DNA from: Siphonodentalium dalli
Lineage: Eukaryota > Mollusca > Scaphopoda > Gadilida > Siphonodentaliidae
Length of the DNA: 64,000 nt
Direction of reading: 5' to 3'
Assembly (NCBI GenBank): GCA_032622095.1
Contig: CP136061.1
Span: 48,369,797 to 48,433,796, forward strand
The position numbers and the translations under genes were made by a program. The first letter of the stretch is position 1. Every line of letters begins with the position of its first letter. This document shows positions 12,701 to 23,849 of the stretch, piece by piece. The notes under the pieces are model-generated. The model made no database searches. It was not told the origin of the DNA and worked only from the letters and a program-made list of their open reading frames with translations.

Positions 12701-14560
12701 GATGGTTTACAGACTTTTATATTGTTTGCACATTTACCCACTGTGAGTGCCTTGGGTCCCTTTAGTGGTGATGTTTACAGACTTTTATATTGTTTGCACA
12801 TTTACCCACTGTGAGTGCCTTGGGTGCCTTTAGTGGTGATGGTTTACAGACTTTTATATTGTTTGCACATTTACCCACTGTGAGTGCCTTGGGTACCTTT
12901 AGTGGTGATGTTTACAGACTTTTATATTGTTTGTACATTTACCCACTGTGAGTGCCTAGGGTCCCTTTAGCGGTGGTTATTTTACAGACTTTTATATTGT
13001 TTGCACATTTACCCACTGTGAGTGCCTTGGGTCCCTTTACTGGTGATGTTTACAGACTTTTATATTGTTTGCACATTTACCCACTGTGAGTGCCTTGGGT
13101 ACCTTTAGTGGTGATGTTTACAGACTTTTATATTGTTTGTACATTTACCCACTGTGAGTGCCTTGGGTGCCTTTAGTGGTGATGGTTTACAGACTTTTAT
13201 ATTGTTTGCACATTTACCCACTGTGAGTGCCTTGTGTCCCTTTAGCGGTGGTTATTTTACAGACTTTTATATTGTTTGTAGATTTACCTACTGTGAGTGC
13301 CTTGGGTCCCTTTAGTCGTGATGGTTTACAGACTTTTATATTGTTTGCACATTTACCCACTGTGAGTGCCTTGGGTCCCTTTAGTCGTGATGTTTTACAG
13401 ACTTTTATATTGTTTGCACATTTACCCACTGTGAGTGCCTTGTGTCCCTTTAGCGGTGGTTATTTTACAGACTTTTATATTGTTTGTAGATTTACCCACT
13501 GTGAGTGCCTTGGGTGCCTTTAGTCGTGATGTTTTACAGACTTTTATATTGTTTGCACATTTACCCACTGTGAGTGCCTTGTGTCCCTTTAGCGGTGGTT
13601 ATTTTACAGACTTTTATATTGTTTGTACATTTACCCACTGTGAGTGCCTTGGGTCCCTTTAGTCGTGATGGTTTACAGACTTTTATATTGTTTGCACATT
13701 TACCCACTGTGAGTGCCTTGGGTGCCTTTAGTCGTGATGCTTTACAGACTTTATATTGTTTGCACATTTACCCACTGTGAGTGCCTTGGGTCCCTTTAGC
13801 GGTGGTTATTTTACAGACTTTTATATTGTTTGTAGATTTACCCACTGTGAGTGCCTTGTGTGACTTTAGTGGTGATGTTTTACAGACTTTTATATTGTGT
13901 GTACATTTACCCACTGTGAGTGCCTTGTGTCTCTTTAGTCTGATGTTTTACAGACTTTTATATTGTTTGTACATTTACCCACTGTGAGTGCCTAGGGTCC
14001 CTTTAGTCGTGATGTTTTACAGACTTTTATATTGTTTGCACATTTACCCACTGTGAGTGCCTAGGGTCCCTTTAGTCTGATGTTTTACAGACTTTTATAT
14101 TGTTTGTACATTTACCCACTGTGAGTGCCTAGGGTCCCTTTAGTCGTGATGTTTTACAGACTTTTATATTGTTTGCACATTTACCCACTGCCTTGGGTAC
14201 CTTTAGTGGTGATGTTTTACAGATTTTTATATTGTTTGCACATTTATCCACTGTGAATATCTGTCCCTTTAGTTGTGATGTTTTTACAGACTTTTATATT
14301 GTTTGCACATTTACCCACTGTAAGTGCCTTGGTGCCTTTAGTGGGGATGTTTTACGTGCGTTTATATTTTTTGCACATTTACCCACTGTGAATGCCTTGG
14401 TCCCTTTCGTGGTGATGTTTATTACCGACTTTTATACTGTTTGTACATTTATCCACTGTGAGTGCCTTGGGTCCCTTTAGCGGTGATGTTTTACCGGCTT
14501 TTATATTGTTTGTACATTTACCCACTGTAAATGCCTTGCAATGGGTCCCTTTCAATTCAA
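9790..14560 (+). repeat. minisatellite of 69-bp units (~69 copies)
   Basis: About 4.8 kb of head-to-tail units with core GACTTTTATATTGTTTGCAC, ATTTACCCACTGTGAGTGCC and TTGGGTCCCTTTAGT. Most units are 69 bp, some 68. Variants (GTCGTGATGTTTT, GTGGTGATGTTT, GCGGTGGTTATTT) recur in blocks: a similar multi-unit segment starts near 11.43, 12.18 and 13.13 kb, and 10.98-11.33 kb resembles 13.93-14.40 kb. Since 69 is 23 codons, frames stay open through several units on both strands; those peptides (23-residue repeats) are artefacts. Edge units are more degenerate, as expected for unequal exchange. Confidence 0.95.
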
Positions 14561-14920
14561 TATATTAGCTACTCTCATCGTATAACAGTACATATTGATA
14601 AGAAATTTGTTATAGTGGATGCAATTCACAATGATATGTAAGAATATATGAATTTTGGGAATTAAACGGGATATTTGTATATTCATAAAAAATGTTGGCG
14701 TAATTTGGCAGCCATGTGTATAGATTTCGTCCGGGGGATGGGCGGAGGGGTGGGTAACAAGTTGTTAAGACTCTGGAGTTGTTTATCTCACGCTTTTTGA
14801 TAAATATTGATAGTTTTTTCATAGCTTTCGTACCGCTAGAGTTAAATAGTTCATGAAGTTTTATTACGTTAGGTCGACTGTTGTAGTATACGGTTTAATA
14901 TATTTAAATCTCAGATATCT
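14561..14920. other. no gene recognised
   Basis: Short stretch between the minisatellite and a LINE remnant. The minus frame at 14610-14822 has no recognisable domain. Confidence 0.5.
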
Positions 14921-15169
14921 TTACTGCGGGCATATAAGAATGGTGTGGTTTTCGTCTCCTATGGCTTCCACACATAAGGTGCATTTCCTATCGCAATACG
15001 AGGTATTTATCCACGAACCAGTTTCCACTGGTAAATTGTGGTTTCTAGTTCTGAATCTTAGGAGGGTCAATAAGGGTACGTTCATACGCTGGCAAGTTAG
15101 CACGGTATATTTTGCAGGCTTTTCATCTAGAAAACCACATGGTGCCAGAATATGGACGGAAACGTGCAT
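14921..15169 (-). pseudogene. remnant of a non-LTR retrotransposon C-terminus
   Basis: The minus-strand frame (82 codons) contains LRFRTRNHNLPVETGSW followed by CDRKCTLC, then EAIGDENHTILICPQ. This matches the pattern downstream of reverse transcriptase in many animal LINE ORF2 proteins: a conserved HNLPIE-like segment and a C-x2-C...H...C zinc-binding motif with IGDE. No reverse transcriptase core is found next to it, so it is a fragment. Assignment rests on motif recognition only. Confidence 0.6.
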
Positions 15170-15510
15170 ATAACATGCATCTCTACCTAAGCAAATGGCA
15201 TGCGAAGTAAAAAATTAGTTAGTTCCACTTGTAACGGTGCTACTGGCATTTGCCTTCAAATACCTGTATGACTGATTCTTACGAGATAAATTGCATGGTA
15301 TTTACAGGCAAATTCCGGTAGCATCGCTACAGGTAGAACTAGAAAATGTTTTCTTCGCACGTAGTTAGCTGTGGTACAGATGCATTTTTTATGCTTGTCT
15401 CCGTTCATATTCTGGCACAATATCGTTTCCTGCGGCGAAATGCCTGTAAACCACCAAGTGCAAATATGCCAGTGTATGAACGTACCCTAAGGCGCTGTTG
15501 TTATCTAAGG
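15060..15510. repeat. diverged inverted repeat around the LINE remnant
   Basis: Sequence at about 15075-15250 returns as its reverse complement at about 15290-15500 (shared words: ACGTTCATAC, GTGCCAGAATAT, GCATCTSTACC, GCGAAG, AGTTCYACCTGTA). The copies are clearly diverged. The right arm includes part of the same LINE remnant in the opposite orientation. Confidence 0.65.
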
Positions 15511-15517
15511 ATATATA

Positions 15518-15590
15518 CTTTAGTGGTGATGTTTTACAGACTTTTATATTGTTTGCACATTTATCCACTGCGAGAGTCTTAGGTCGCTTT
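15518..15590 (+). repeat. isolated unit of the 69-bp minisatellite
   Basis: One unit (TTTAGTGGTGATGTTTTACA ... TTTGCACATTTATCCACTG) about 0.95 kb beyond the array, separated from it by the LINE remnant. It was probably part of the array before an insertion or rearrangement. Confidence 0.85.
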
Positions 15591-15909
15591 AAACACTGGA
15601 TGTACCTTATTGTAAACACTATAGCTATTATCAAACATGTACACTAACCACACTGCATGACCTTTGAATGTCGTATATGCAGTTAATCCTTGCGATAGAT
15701 ACATAAGTACGCAGGAGATAATGACCATATAAGTACGAGAAGGTTATAACGGAATGCCGCGATGAAGCCCTATAGTTTATGTGACCTTTAGGGTAATACA
15801 TATATCACATACATAGAGGATCTACAACGAGTCCCCAGTTTATAGTGGAATTTATAGTTACAAAATAACCCAACGCACATTGCACATCATAATTATATTA
15901 TAATTAAAG
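15591..15909. other. no gene recognised
   Basis: AT-rich sequence without a coding frame or repeat that I recognise. Confidence 0.5.
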
Positions 15910-16238
15910 GTACTCAATCCGATCAGACGCTCAATTACTAAATTACTGTTTCTTTGGCTTCGGGGTAAAAAAAACATTTGATTCGAGTCGAGGAACCCAC
16001 CCACTCTAAAATCAAGTGGTAAATAATAACCACTTGATTTTAGAGTTTTCCAAATTCACCCGCACCTTCGTCCGTTTGACCACGTGCTTCTGTCCACAAA
16101 CAATAAAAATAGCAAACTTCAAAAATCGATATATAATCACCCTGATTTTTATGGGTGGGTTCCTCGACTCGAATCAAATATATTTTACCCCCGAAGCCAA
16201 AGAAATAGTAATTTAGGAGCGTTTGATCGGATTGAGCG
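15910..16238. repeat. palindromic MITE-like unit
   Basis: Ends CTCAATCCGATCAGACGCTC and GCGTTTGATCGGATTGAG are inverted. The ~90-bp arms share TTTGGCTTCGGGGTAAAA and GATTCGAGTCGAGGAACCCA. Inside is a second near-perfect hairpin at about 15993-16041 (CTCTAAAATCAAGTGGT). The right arm recurs at 17060-17140 and 32290-32370. Confidence 0.75.
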
Positions 16239-17145
16239 GATTTAGTGATAATTGTGTGATAAATATATATATTAAATTGATAATACTTTCCAGATATACG
16301 TGATTAAATCTTGGAAATAGTTCATGCGCGATCTGATGCATGTAGAGGCGTGCTACATCGTGTAACACCATGCCATTTCATACAGCTCAGCATTATTAAT
16401 CACCCATATAACGAGATGTCGGGAAAGGGGCCGAGCCGTTTTTTTTGCATACAGCAAGGAACCCCCATTAATGTCAAGTAGCAGTTAAATAACGAATTCC
16501 TGTTACAATCTGATAAAATCCAGATGTGTAGTTCACAATATGGGTGCCGAGTTAATAAATATAATGTTAGTTGTTTGGTGATACACTGTATCACACAGAC
16601 CATTTAACAATAATTGGCAGTCTGTGAAAGATTTCCTGATAAATCAGTGCTTTTAAAAAGTTTGCTTGGTGGTGTAACACGTGGTACACGTAAAATTTGA
16701 TAAGATTATATATCGTCTGGTTTTAAGGGTATACACAATCCGATTCGATGGTTCCAGTATCATCAGATTCCAACAACAATAACAACATCAACGACGACAA
16801 CAGCAGCAGCAACAACAACAACAACAACAACATTTCTTCAAAAGACGCTTTAGTTTTCAGAATCGATTAACTACCAACAAATAATGCTAAACTCTGTCAA
16901 CTCTAGTAAATTTTTCCAAAACGTGTTATATATCAACATTTGTTCAACGTAATTTGGTATCGAGAGTATGTCGGTCGGTTTGTTGAATATTTGCTAGGCC
17001 CGTCAAATATTCCAGGTGTTGAAAAATAACAGATTTAAAAAATCGATATTTGATAACTCTCAGCTTTGGTGGATGGATTCCTCGACTCGAATTAAATACT
17101 TATTACCCCTATAAAGCCAAAGAAATAGTAATTTAGGAGCGTTAA
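16239..17145 (+). repeat. interspersed repeat, copy with both empty sites
   Basis: Related to the interrupted copy at 23331-23395 + 27588-27795 + 31724-32375. Shared landmarks in order: TGATAATTGTGTGATAAATA, ATACTTTCCAGATATACGTG, GTTCATGCGCGATCTGA, GCATACAGCAAGGAACCCCC, TTAATGTCAAGTAGCAG, CAACAACAACA, GCTTTGGTGG. Uninterrupted at the points where copy B holds the 4.2 kb element and the LINE. No coding gene. Confidence 0.85.
16782..16836 (+). repeat. CAA/CAG-type microsatellite
   Basis: Imperfect trinucleotide run (CAACAACAATAACAAC..., with GACGAC and CAGCAGCAG). The other repeat copy has a shorter CAA run at about 32036-32051. Confidence 0.9.
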
Positions 17146-17164
17146 TTCGGGTTATGTATCTTTA

Positions 17165-17380
17165 AAATCCGGCCAATTATGGGACCATCTCCTTTTATAC
17201 TCAACATAATATATGGAACAAATTAATGAATTAAAGCCATGGTTTGGTGCAAAATACATTCATGTGCTCCATGAACGATGCAAACAACATTGTAATTATA
17301 ATGAAAAAGAATTTATGACTGGAGTCATAAATTCATTTTCATCTACTATATATTTTGTGAACTACGTAAATATATGTGTA
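17165..17380 (+). repeat. fragment of the dispersed ~1.7 kb repeat
   Basis: Matches 48.75-48.9 kb and 63.07-63.2 kb: GAATTAAAGCCATGG, CATGTGCTCCATGAACGATG, then the palindrome GAATTTATGACTGGAGTCAT AAATTC. It is cut by a Helitron end at 17381. Confidence 0.75.
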
Positions 17381-18119
17381 CTAGCAGGTGACCCGACTTC
17401 GTCCGGGCTTTGACCTTGAATTGACCATTTTGAAGGTCAAGGTCAGGTCGGGGTAACGATTTGACCCGTCCAAAACACTCCCCGGACAAAAGTAGGCCTA
17501 TGGAATAAAATTTCGTCGAAATCCGTCCGTTTTACCCGATTTGACCTTGAATTTACCATTTTGAAGGTCAAGGTCTGGTCGGGGTAACGATTTGACGGTT
17601 TTGACCCGTCCAAAACAAAGCAGCACCCTTATGATGTCATACAGATAGGCTAAAGCCACTTGAGTGACAAAAATGACGATGTCGGAAATAATAACATATC
17701 TCGAACCCGATGGTCGTATAATTCGATTTTTCATGGAAAAATGGACAGACTCCACGCTTTAATTGTATTAGGCAATTGTCGAAGAGACATAAACGCATTT
17801 ATTAACAATTTTGCCAGCCTTGGGAAGATTCGTAGAAGCGAGTTCGATGCAATGGAAATGCATGCATATTTCCTATGTAACGGTTTAACAGTGTCTAAAC
17901 GCTCTTTATCAACGACACCGCGGATACGAACGCTCTTTAACTATCACGCGATTAACCCCCACAATGGAGAATGAGTGACCGGAGCTTCTCAAAAGCAATG
18001 CGACGACACTTCAAGTGGGTTTTTACCCATAGATAGGAAGTTTGGGCTAAATCCGTCCGGCAGTTTTCCCGGCCATAGCTAACACACAAACAGACAGAAG
18101 TCCCAAAACATATATTAGA
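17381..18119 (-). mobile_element. Helitron-like non-autonomous element
   Basis: Read on the minus strand it begins TCTAATATATGTTTTGGGAC, contains TCTGTCTG and GACCTTGACCTTC-type segments, and ends with hairpin CCCGGACGAAGTCGGG followed by TCACCTGCTAG. A 5' TC, a short GC-rich hairpin about 10 nt before a terminal CTAG, and insertion between A and T are the Helitron end rules. It encodes no Rep/helicase. Frames at 17498-17755 and 17660-17974 lie in repeat sequence and are not credited. Length 739 bp. Confidence 0.75.
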
Positions 18120-18567
18120 TATATATATATACTTGTCCTCTATAGACTCGAAAACTGCTGGACCGATTGGGCTCAAACTTCCCATCTAACGGTAAAATGT
18201 CACGGGAAATGTCATCGGATCATTCGCGAGCCCGTGCGACGACCACTTCATCCCTTATCCACTCCCCAGTCATCGTCATTGGCCGGGAGTGCTTAACGCA
18301 ATAACGCTAAACGCTCCTTATATCTTCCATATTTGGGTTCGTTAACCGGTTACCGCTCTTTATTCCCTTCGGCTTTCGCATACGGCTTTTGTTTACGTTA
18401 TCGCTCGAAACGGAACTCGCTTCTGTGTGATTCTTACGTACTTAGGGCTTCCTAGGAACTGGGGACATTTTCATCGGGTCAGTTTTTCCGCCGAGGTGAT
18501 CTTCACCTTGAAACGGGTACCCATTCATCGGGTCAGTTTTTCCGCTCGTGGTGATCTTCACCTTGAA
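18120..18567 (+). mobile_element. Helitron-like remnant
   Basis: Starts with TATATATATACTTGTCCTC and CTCGAAAACTGCTGGACCGA, the 5'-subterminal pattern of the neighbouring elements. It has no clear hairpin + CTAG end. Contains two tandem copies of TTTTTCCGCYSRGGTGATCT / GAAACGGGTACCCA at 18480-18575. Confidence 0.5.
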
Positions 18568-18888
18568 ACGGGTACCCACAAATGATATATATATGTGTGT
18601 GTCCTTTATAGACTCGAAACGATTGAGCTCAAACGTGCTACCTACGGGAAGTGTCATGGACGGGTTAAATTGTGACCTCGACCTGACCTTGACCTTGAAA
18701 ATGATCAATTCAAGGTAAAATCGGGTCAAATTGAAAAACAAAAAATTAAATTAAAATTAAAAAGGCACAATTAACTCATTGAAAAACAAAAAATTAAATT
18801 AAAAAAAATTAATTATAAAACAATTAATACAAAAATTAAAAATTGTCATGTTTCTGACGATTGCCGCCAGTGGCGGCTAACCTGCTAG
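18568..18888 (+). mobile_element. Helitron-like element, second tail type
   Basis: 5'-type sequence TATATATATGTGTGTGTCC and TAGACTCGAAACGATTGAGC; A-rich middle; 3' hairpin GCCGCCAGTGGCGGC followed by TAACCTGCTAG. The tail hairpin differs from that of the other copies. Its CTAG joins directly to the next element. Confidence 0.65.
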
Positions 18889-19417
18889 TCTATGATATAT
18901 TTTGGAACTTCTGTCTGTCTGTCTGTCTGTATATGTGTATGTGTTATAGACTCGAATACTGCTCAACCGATCCGTAATTTGGTATGTAGGCCTCCTTTGA
19001 TCCCGGGAACAGTATGGACGGGTCCAATTTCACGTGCGACCGCGTCCTTGGCCTTGACGTCGCTCATATACGCTCATTTAGGCATGTTTCTGGACCCCGA
19101 CCGATCCAACTCAAATTGTGTATGTCGGCCTACTTTGATCCCGGGAACAATATCGGCGGGTCCAATTTTACGTCCTTGACCTTGACCTCGCTCATATCCG
19201 ACTGAAATGTCTGGACCTCGACCGATCCGACTCAAATTTGGTATGTATGCCTAATTTGATCCCGGAAACAATATGGGCGGGTCCAATTTCACGCGCGACC
19301 TTGTCCTTGATCTTAACCTCGCTCATATACTAGTACGCTCATATAGTCATGTTTCCTCCTGGTACTTTTCAACGTTTTCCCCTAAATAGCCCGGACGAAG
19401 TCGGGCACATCAGCTAG
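18889..19417 (+). mobile_element. Helitron-like element with internal tandem repeats
   Basis: Begins TCTATGATATATTTTGGAAC at the base after the preceding CTAG and ends with hairpin GCCCGGACGAAGTCGGGC + ACATCAGCTAG, followed by T. Between them are three ~120-bp units (GATCCCGGGAACARTATSG, GGGTCCAATTT, GACCTTGACCTCGCTCATAT). Non-coding; 529 bp. Confidence 0.75.
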
Positions 19418-20575
19418 TTATATATTATATAAAGGGTTACCCGGCGTTGCCCAGGTTAAAGTGATGTGAAACCCTCTGTGGATATTTGGTGGGAATAGAG
19501 AATACTCTTGCTCTCAAAGTGTTACACGTATTCTCATAAATTGTATATCCAAATGGCATCACAAAACATGATTCTTACACATGGAATATATGTGGTGACT
19601 CACCTTGTCGGAGCGTTTATCATTTTGTTTATCGCGTTTACTCCGTCCCACCAACAAAGAAGTATTTATTTATTTACAACTGCGTATACTTTATAGCATG
19701 AAACATGAACATCATAAACACATTAGTTCGAAAAAATAGAGACGACTATTGTGTTTTACATAGAGATGTATCAATCAATCAATCAATCAATCTAGTTTAT
19801 CATATCTTCATGAAGATACAGATGTTTTAAAGATATCTCCAGGTGCTCCTCTGTTCTGGTGCTATATACTGGCTAATCATTTTCAGTTCAAAGGAAATGA
19901 TGTTATGCTCGTATAGCAGCTACATGTGCCCGACGCAGCGTGATTTTGAGTTGTTTATGTTAGGCGATGAGTCTGTTCTAGAAATGAAAGAAATCCTCTG
20001 TATCGGGCAGATATACCCTTGTCAGATGTCAATATTGGAGGATCCTGAACAGTCATGTGCTACGGACTGCATTTTCCTTTATCTCAGAAGTAACCACACT
20101 GTGACCACTATTTTTGAACAGGCCTGCTCTACATTTCCATATCTCTTGGCAATTGTAACTATTTTTGTGGAAACTATATTGAATGGGACAGACTGAATCG
20201 TGTTATAATATATACATGAGCCATTCTAATATGCAACCCTCTGACGATTCAAGGTCCCTCAGTTTGAATGAATATATGTATCTCTTAAATAGATTGATAT
20301 AACTATACTTTTAATGCTTTCTTCTATGTATCTGTGTTGCTAGATAATTATAGGAATGCCCTGATTTCCATCCCCATATAAATATGACAGTTGAGAAGAT
20401 ATAATTGTTCAAGTAAACTTAATTCGGTCACCATGTGTCGAGATTGTGAAATTGGAATTCCAAAAACTCATTAGAACGACATGGAGATGGCCTGGGAGAT
20501 GACTATATATAACTTTGTTGGATATCGGCGAATTGAACAATCTTATAAATGCTAGTGAATATCCTCTCGCCACCC
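19418..20575. other. no gene recognised
   Basis: Begins with a fragment (GGGTTACCCGGCGTTGCCCAG) that resembles another transposon tail. A TCAA microsatellite lies at 19770-19792. The plus frame at 19843-20196 (117 codons, cysteine-rich, hydrophobic C-terminus) has no motif I know and no Kozak or splice evidence; it may be chance. Confidence 0.45.
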
Positions 20576-20579
20576 ATGT

Positions 20580-22640
20580 GATTTAATTCATTATTTCATT
20601 GGAGAAGAACGTGCATGAATTTGGTGGAATTAGTGCTAAATATATTTGTATCAACTTTGGTGCAACTCCCCTCATGCATGACTTGAACCGCGCCATTTTT
20701 GTCATATTTAAACCACGTCTATTAGACTCATGCATGCATTATATAATGGAGATGATTATATATAAGTTTGGTTGTAATCGGCAACTAAACAAATTATTAT
20801 CATATTTATTACCCCCCCCCCCCCCCAATCTCTCACCCAAACGGCACCAATTCGCGTCTTTAAATCACACGTTCATATTCCTCGTATCACGGAGAAGAAT
20901 AATATATCAATTTGGTCGAAATCTGCGCTAAAATAGCCCCTCCCCTGACACGAACTAAAAGCTAATACTGAACTGACAAACACATCTTCTCTATGTCAAC
21001 AACCAGTAATCAAACTAAATGAACTCACATATCGAACCCGGATCTGGTAACACAAAACAAAAACAATTTAAACATATATATACCATCTTGTTATCATAAT
21101 AACTTGTGTAATTGTATGGGGAGAGGGGCTATCTAAGTTGTATAAATTGTGCCCCAATCCCAATTGTACATAAACGATACAATGTTTAAACTAAAAAAAA
21201 ACGAACAACGTCACTTTAGAAAATTTTAACCCGCACCATTATTATACTCGTAAACAAAGTTACCCCTGTTAGACCGGCTTGGTGCCATCTCGATTGTACC
21301 CTTAAAGCTATATATAGAACACAGACAGATATCCGCAATATTTGATTCATTGTATCATTTGAGAAGAACGTGTATGAGTTTGATGGTAATTGGCACTAAA
21401 CATATTTTTATAAGTTTTTGGTGACCCTCCCGTCCCTATTTCGGACTCAAGCGGTGCCACTTTGACATAATTAAACCACACACTTAGACTCATTATAGAG
21501 ATGCATATACATGTATATAAAATTTATGAAAATTGGCGAGTATACAAATTCGTATCAAATTTAGGGCCACCATTGTATATCTCTCACCCAATAGGCACCG
21601 ATTTGGCGCATTTAAACCACACGACTCGATTATTCGTATCACGGAGAAGAATATGTATCAATCAGGTGGAAATCGGCGCTAAACATATTGTTTATCAATG
21701 TGTGTGTCCCTCTCACCATCTAGGCACCCCTGACTCGAGTGGCCCCACTTTTGACATCTTTAAACCACACAATTAGACTCCTGATATCATGGAGAGTATT
21801 ATTTGTAAGTTTGGTGCTAATCCGCAAATAAACCAATTTTTATCAAATTTAGTGCCCACCCCCACCCACCCCATCTCTCACCAAAGCAGCACCAATATGA
21901 CGTCTTTAAACTCACACGATTAGATTCCTCATATCATGGATAAGAATGTGTATCAAATCAATTTGGTGGAAATTGGCGCTAAAATATTGTGTATAAATTT
22001 TGGTGTTCCTCTCCCTTTCAGTGCACCCATGACTCGAATGACGCCACTTTTGACAACTTTAAGCCACGCCATTAGACACCTCATACCATGGGGATGAATT
22101 TGTATAAGTTTCGTGGCAATCGGTGAACCAATTCGTATCATTATTTAGTACCCACCCACCGCCCCCCCCCAAATCTCTCACCCAAACGACACCAATTTGG
22201 CGTCTTTAAATCACACAATAAGATTCCTTGTATCATGGAGAAGATCTCAGAAGAATGTGCATCAATTTGGTGGAATTCGGCGCTAAAATTATTTTGATCA
22301 ATTTTGGTGCCCCTCTCCCCTTCCGGGAATCCCTGACGCGAACGGCGCGACTTTTGACACATTTAAACCACACCATAAGATTCCTCATATTATGGGGATG
22401 ATTAATTATAAGTTTGGTGGCAATCGGCGACAAATTTTGTTTCTGCCCATTCCCCTTTTCTGCCCCTGACAACAACGGCGTCACTTTAGAAAATTCTAAC
22501 CATCGCCATTTTCTTTCTCGTAAAAAGTTACCCCTATTAGACCCATTTTGTGCCATCTAGGTGGTCCCCTGTTAATTTATATAGAACACAGACAGACAGA
22601 CAGACGACCTGTTAATTTCTATAGAACACAGACAGACAAA
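20580..22640 (+). repeat. ~300-bp tandem/composite repeat block
   Basis: Five or so units, each with two related halves: GGAGAAGAATGTGTATCAAT, TTGGTGGAAATCGGCGCTAA, CTCTCACCCAAACGGCACC, CTTTAAACCACACGATTAGA, CTCATATCATGG. Two sub-blocks end alike (GTCACTTTAGAAAATTYTAA, AAGTTACCCCTRTTAGACC, then ACAGACAGACAG at about 21321 and 22590-22655). C tracts at 20813-20826 and 22160-22170. Peptide frames here repeat from unit to unit and are not genes. Confidence 0.8.
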
Positions 22641-22675
22641 CAGACAGACAGACAGATGTTCGCAAATATAGATAT

Positions 22676-23260
22676 AGATAGTTCAACAAATTGCACTACT
22701 CGCCTGCAATGAGTAATTGATAAATGAAGGACTAACGTCCAAATACACCTTGAATATTTTATTAAAATAAGATAAGAATCAATACAAATTATATTGAACG
22801 TTATAGTTGCTATAGCAACGTACATGTAGAATGGTTATGGAAACGTGAATATTACATATATATACATGTATCAATAACAATGACAAAAGCCGCATACATC
22901 ATCAATGTAAATCGGATCAATTATTGCTTCCATCTATATATTTTTGTGATGAAATAACAACAGATCACGTTTCAAACTTATGGCACTGTTTCCCATTATC
23001 ATTCACGACAACCGACAGCAAATGTCCAAATGTGCATATGGTAGTTCAAAACCACGATATAGCCCGTTTCCATTATACATTGCATAATAGAGGGTCCTTT
23101 ATACAGTACTACATTCAAGTCACAATTTTCCCCATAAGGGACAGTCGGCAGCTTATTTTGGGCATTCTTCTCCGAATTGCTTCGTATTCAGGTGCGAGCC
23201 GAATGTCCAAGTTTAAATATTAAAATACATTTGCACAAACCCCTTGGCTTTCCGGTTAGC
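22676..23260 (+). repeat. dispersed repeat, partial copy 1
   Basis: Same family as 32.43-33.83 kb, 48.9-49.5 kb and 63.2-63.83 kb. Landmarks: GTTCAACAAATTGC, TATTTTATTAAAATAAGATA, AGAATGGTTATGGAAACGTG, AAACCACGATATAGCCCGTT, CAGCTTATTTTGGGCATTCT. This copy is uninterrupted where the 32.4 kb copy carries a MITE. Confidence 0.85.
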
Positions 23261-23330
23261 CATCGATATAATTGCGCTAAGCTCTTATGTCACTGCGCGT
23301 GCCGGTAATACACGTGTGTCTAACTAAAAA

Positions 23331-23395
23331 TATGAGGACGGATTTAGGGGCTAATTGTGTGATAAATATATATCTTAAATTTATAATACTTTCCT
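23331..23395 (+). repeat. interspersed repeat copy B, first segment
   Basis: Matches 16249-16296 (CTAATTGTGTGATAAATATA ... ATACTTTCC) and stops at the target duplication CTTTCCT (23389-23395). It continues at 27588 after the inserted 4.2 kb element. Confidence 0.85.
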
Positions 23396-23401
23396 GGGGT
23401 G

Positions 23402-23470
23402 TAATTACCGCCCGGGACCGCCCGGGACCGCCCGGAACCGCCCGGGACCGCCCGGGCGCTCCCAAGGGCC
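23402..23470 (+). repeat. CCCGGGA CCG tandem run at the element end
   Basis: Five copies of a 10-bp GC-rich unit (CCGCCCGGGA) followed by CGCTCCCAAGGGCCCGTGGA. Variants of this sequence mark every sub-repeat in the element (23.77, 24.91, 25.35-26.04, 27.05, 27.57 kb). Confidence 0.85.
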
Positions 23471-23849
23471 CGTGGACACTATATATCAACGTTATAACGT
23501 AGCGACATACCACCTGAGGGCAACATAGTAATTTTTACTCGCTCGCTCGTCTCCGGCCGGTGATATTAACCCCACAAATGCCGATATTGGCTAAGAGAGT
23601 CAGGGTGATTACGGGTGTCTTCGTGTGTTTTCTGACAGTATATTTTGGTGATGCGTGGTAGTGCAATACACCTGAGTGTGAATTCCATATATTGACTCAT
23701 TGACGCGTCCGCGGCCGATGTTATTAACCCATCAATATCCGGTAAAATAATACAAAAAGAGCCCGAAACCGCCCGGGCGCCCCCTTGGGCCCGTGGACAC
23801 TATATCTCGACGTTATAACGTAGCGACATACCCCACGATATCAACCTAG

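Noticed and set aside
9790-14560. Dozens of open frames of 60-100 codons on both strands
   Set aside because: They repeat a 23-residue unit because the satellite unit is 69 bp. No start context or protein signature, and both strands are equally open.
19843-20196. 117-residue frame
   Set aside because: No motif, no splice or start support; mentioned in the region note but not called as a gene.
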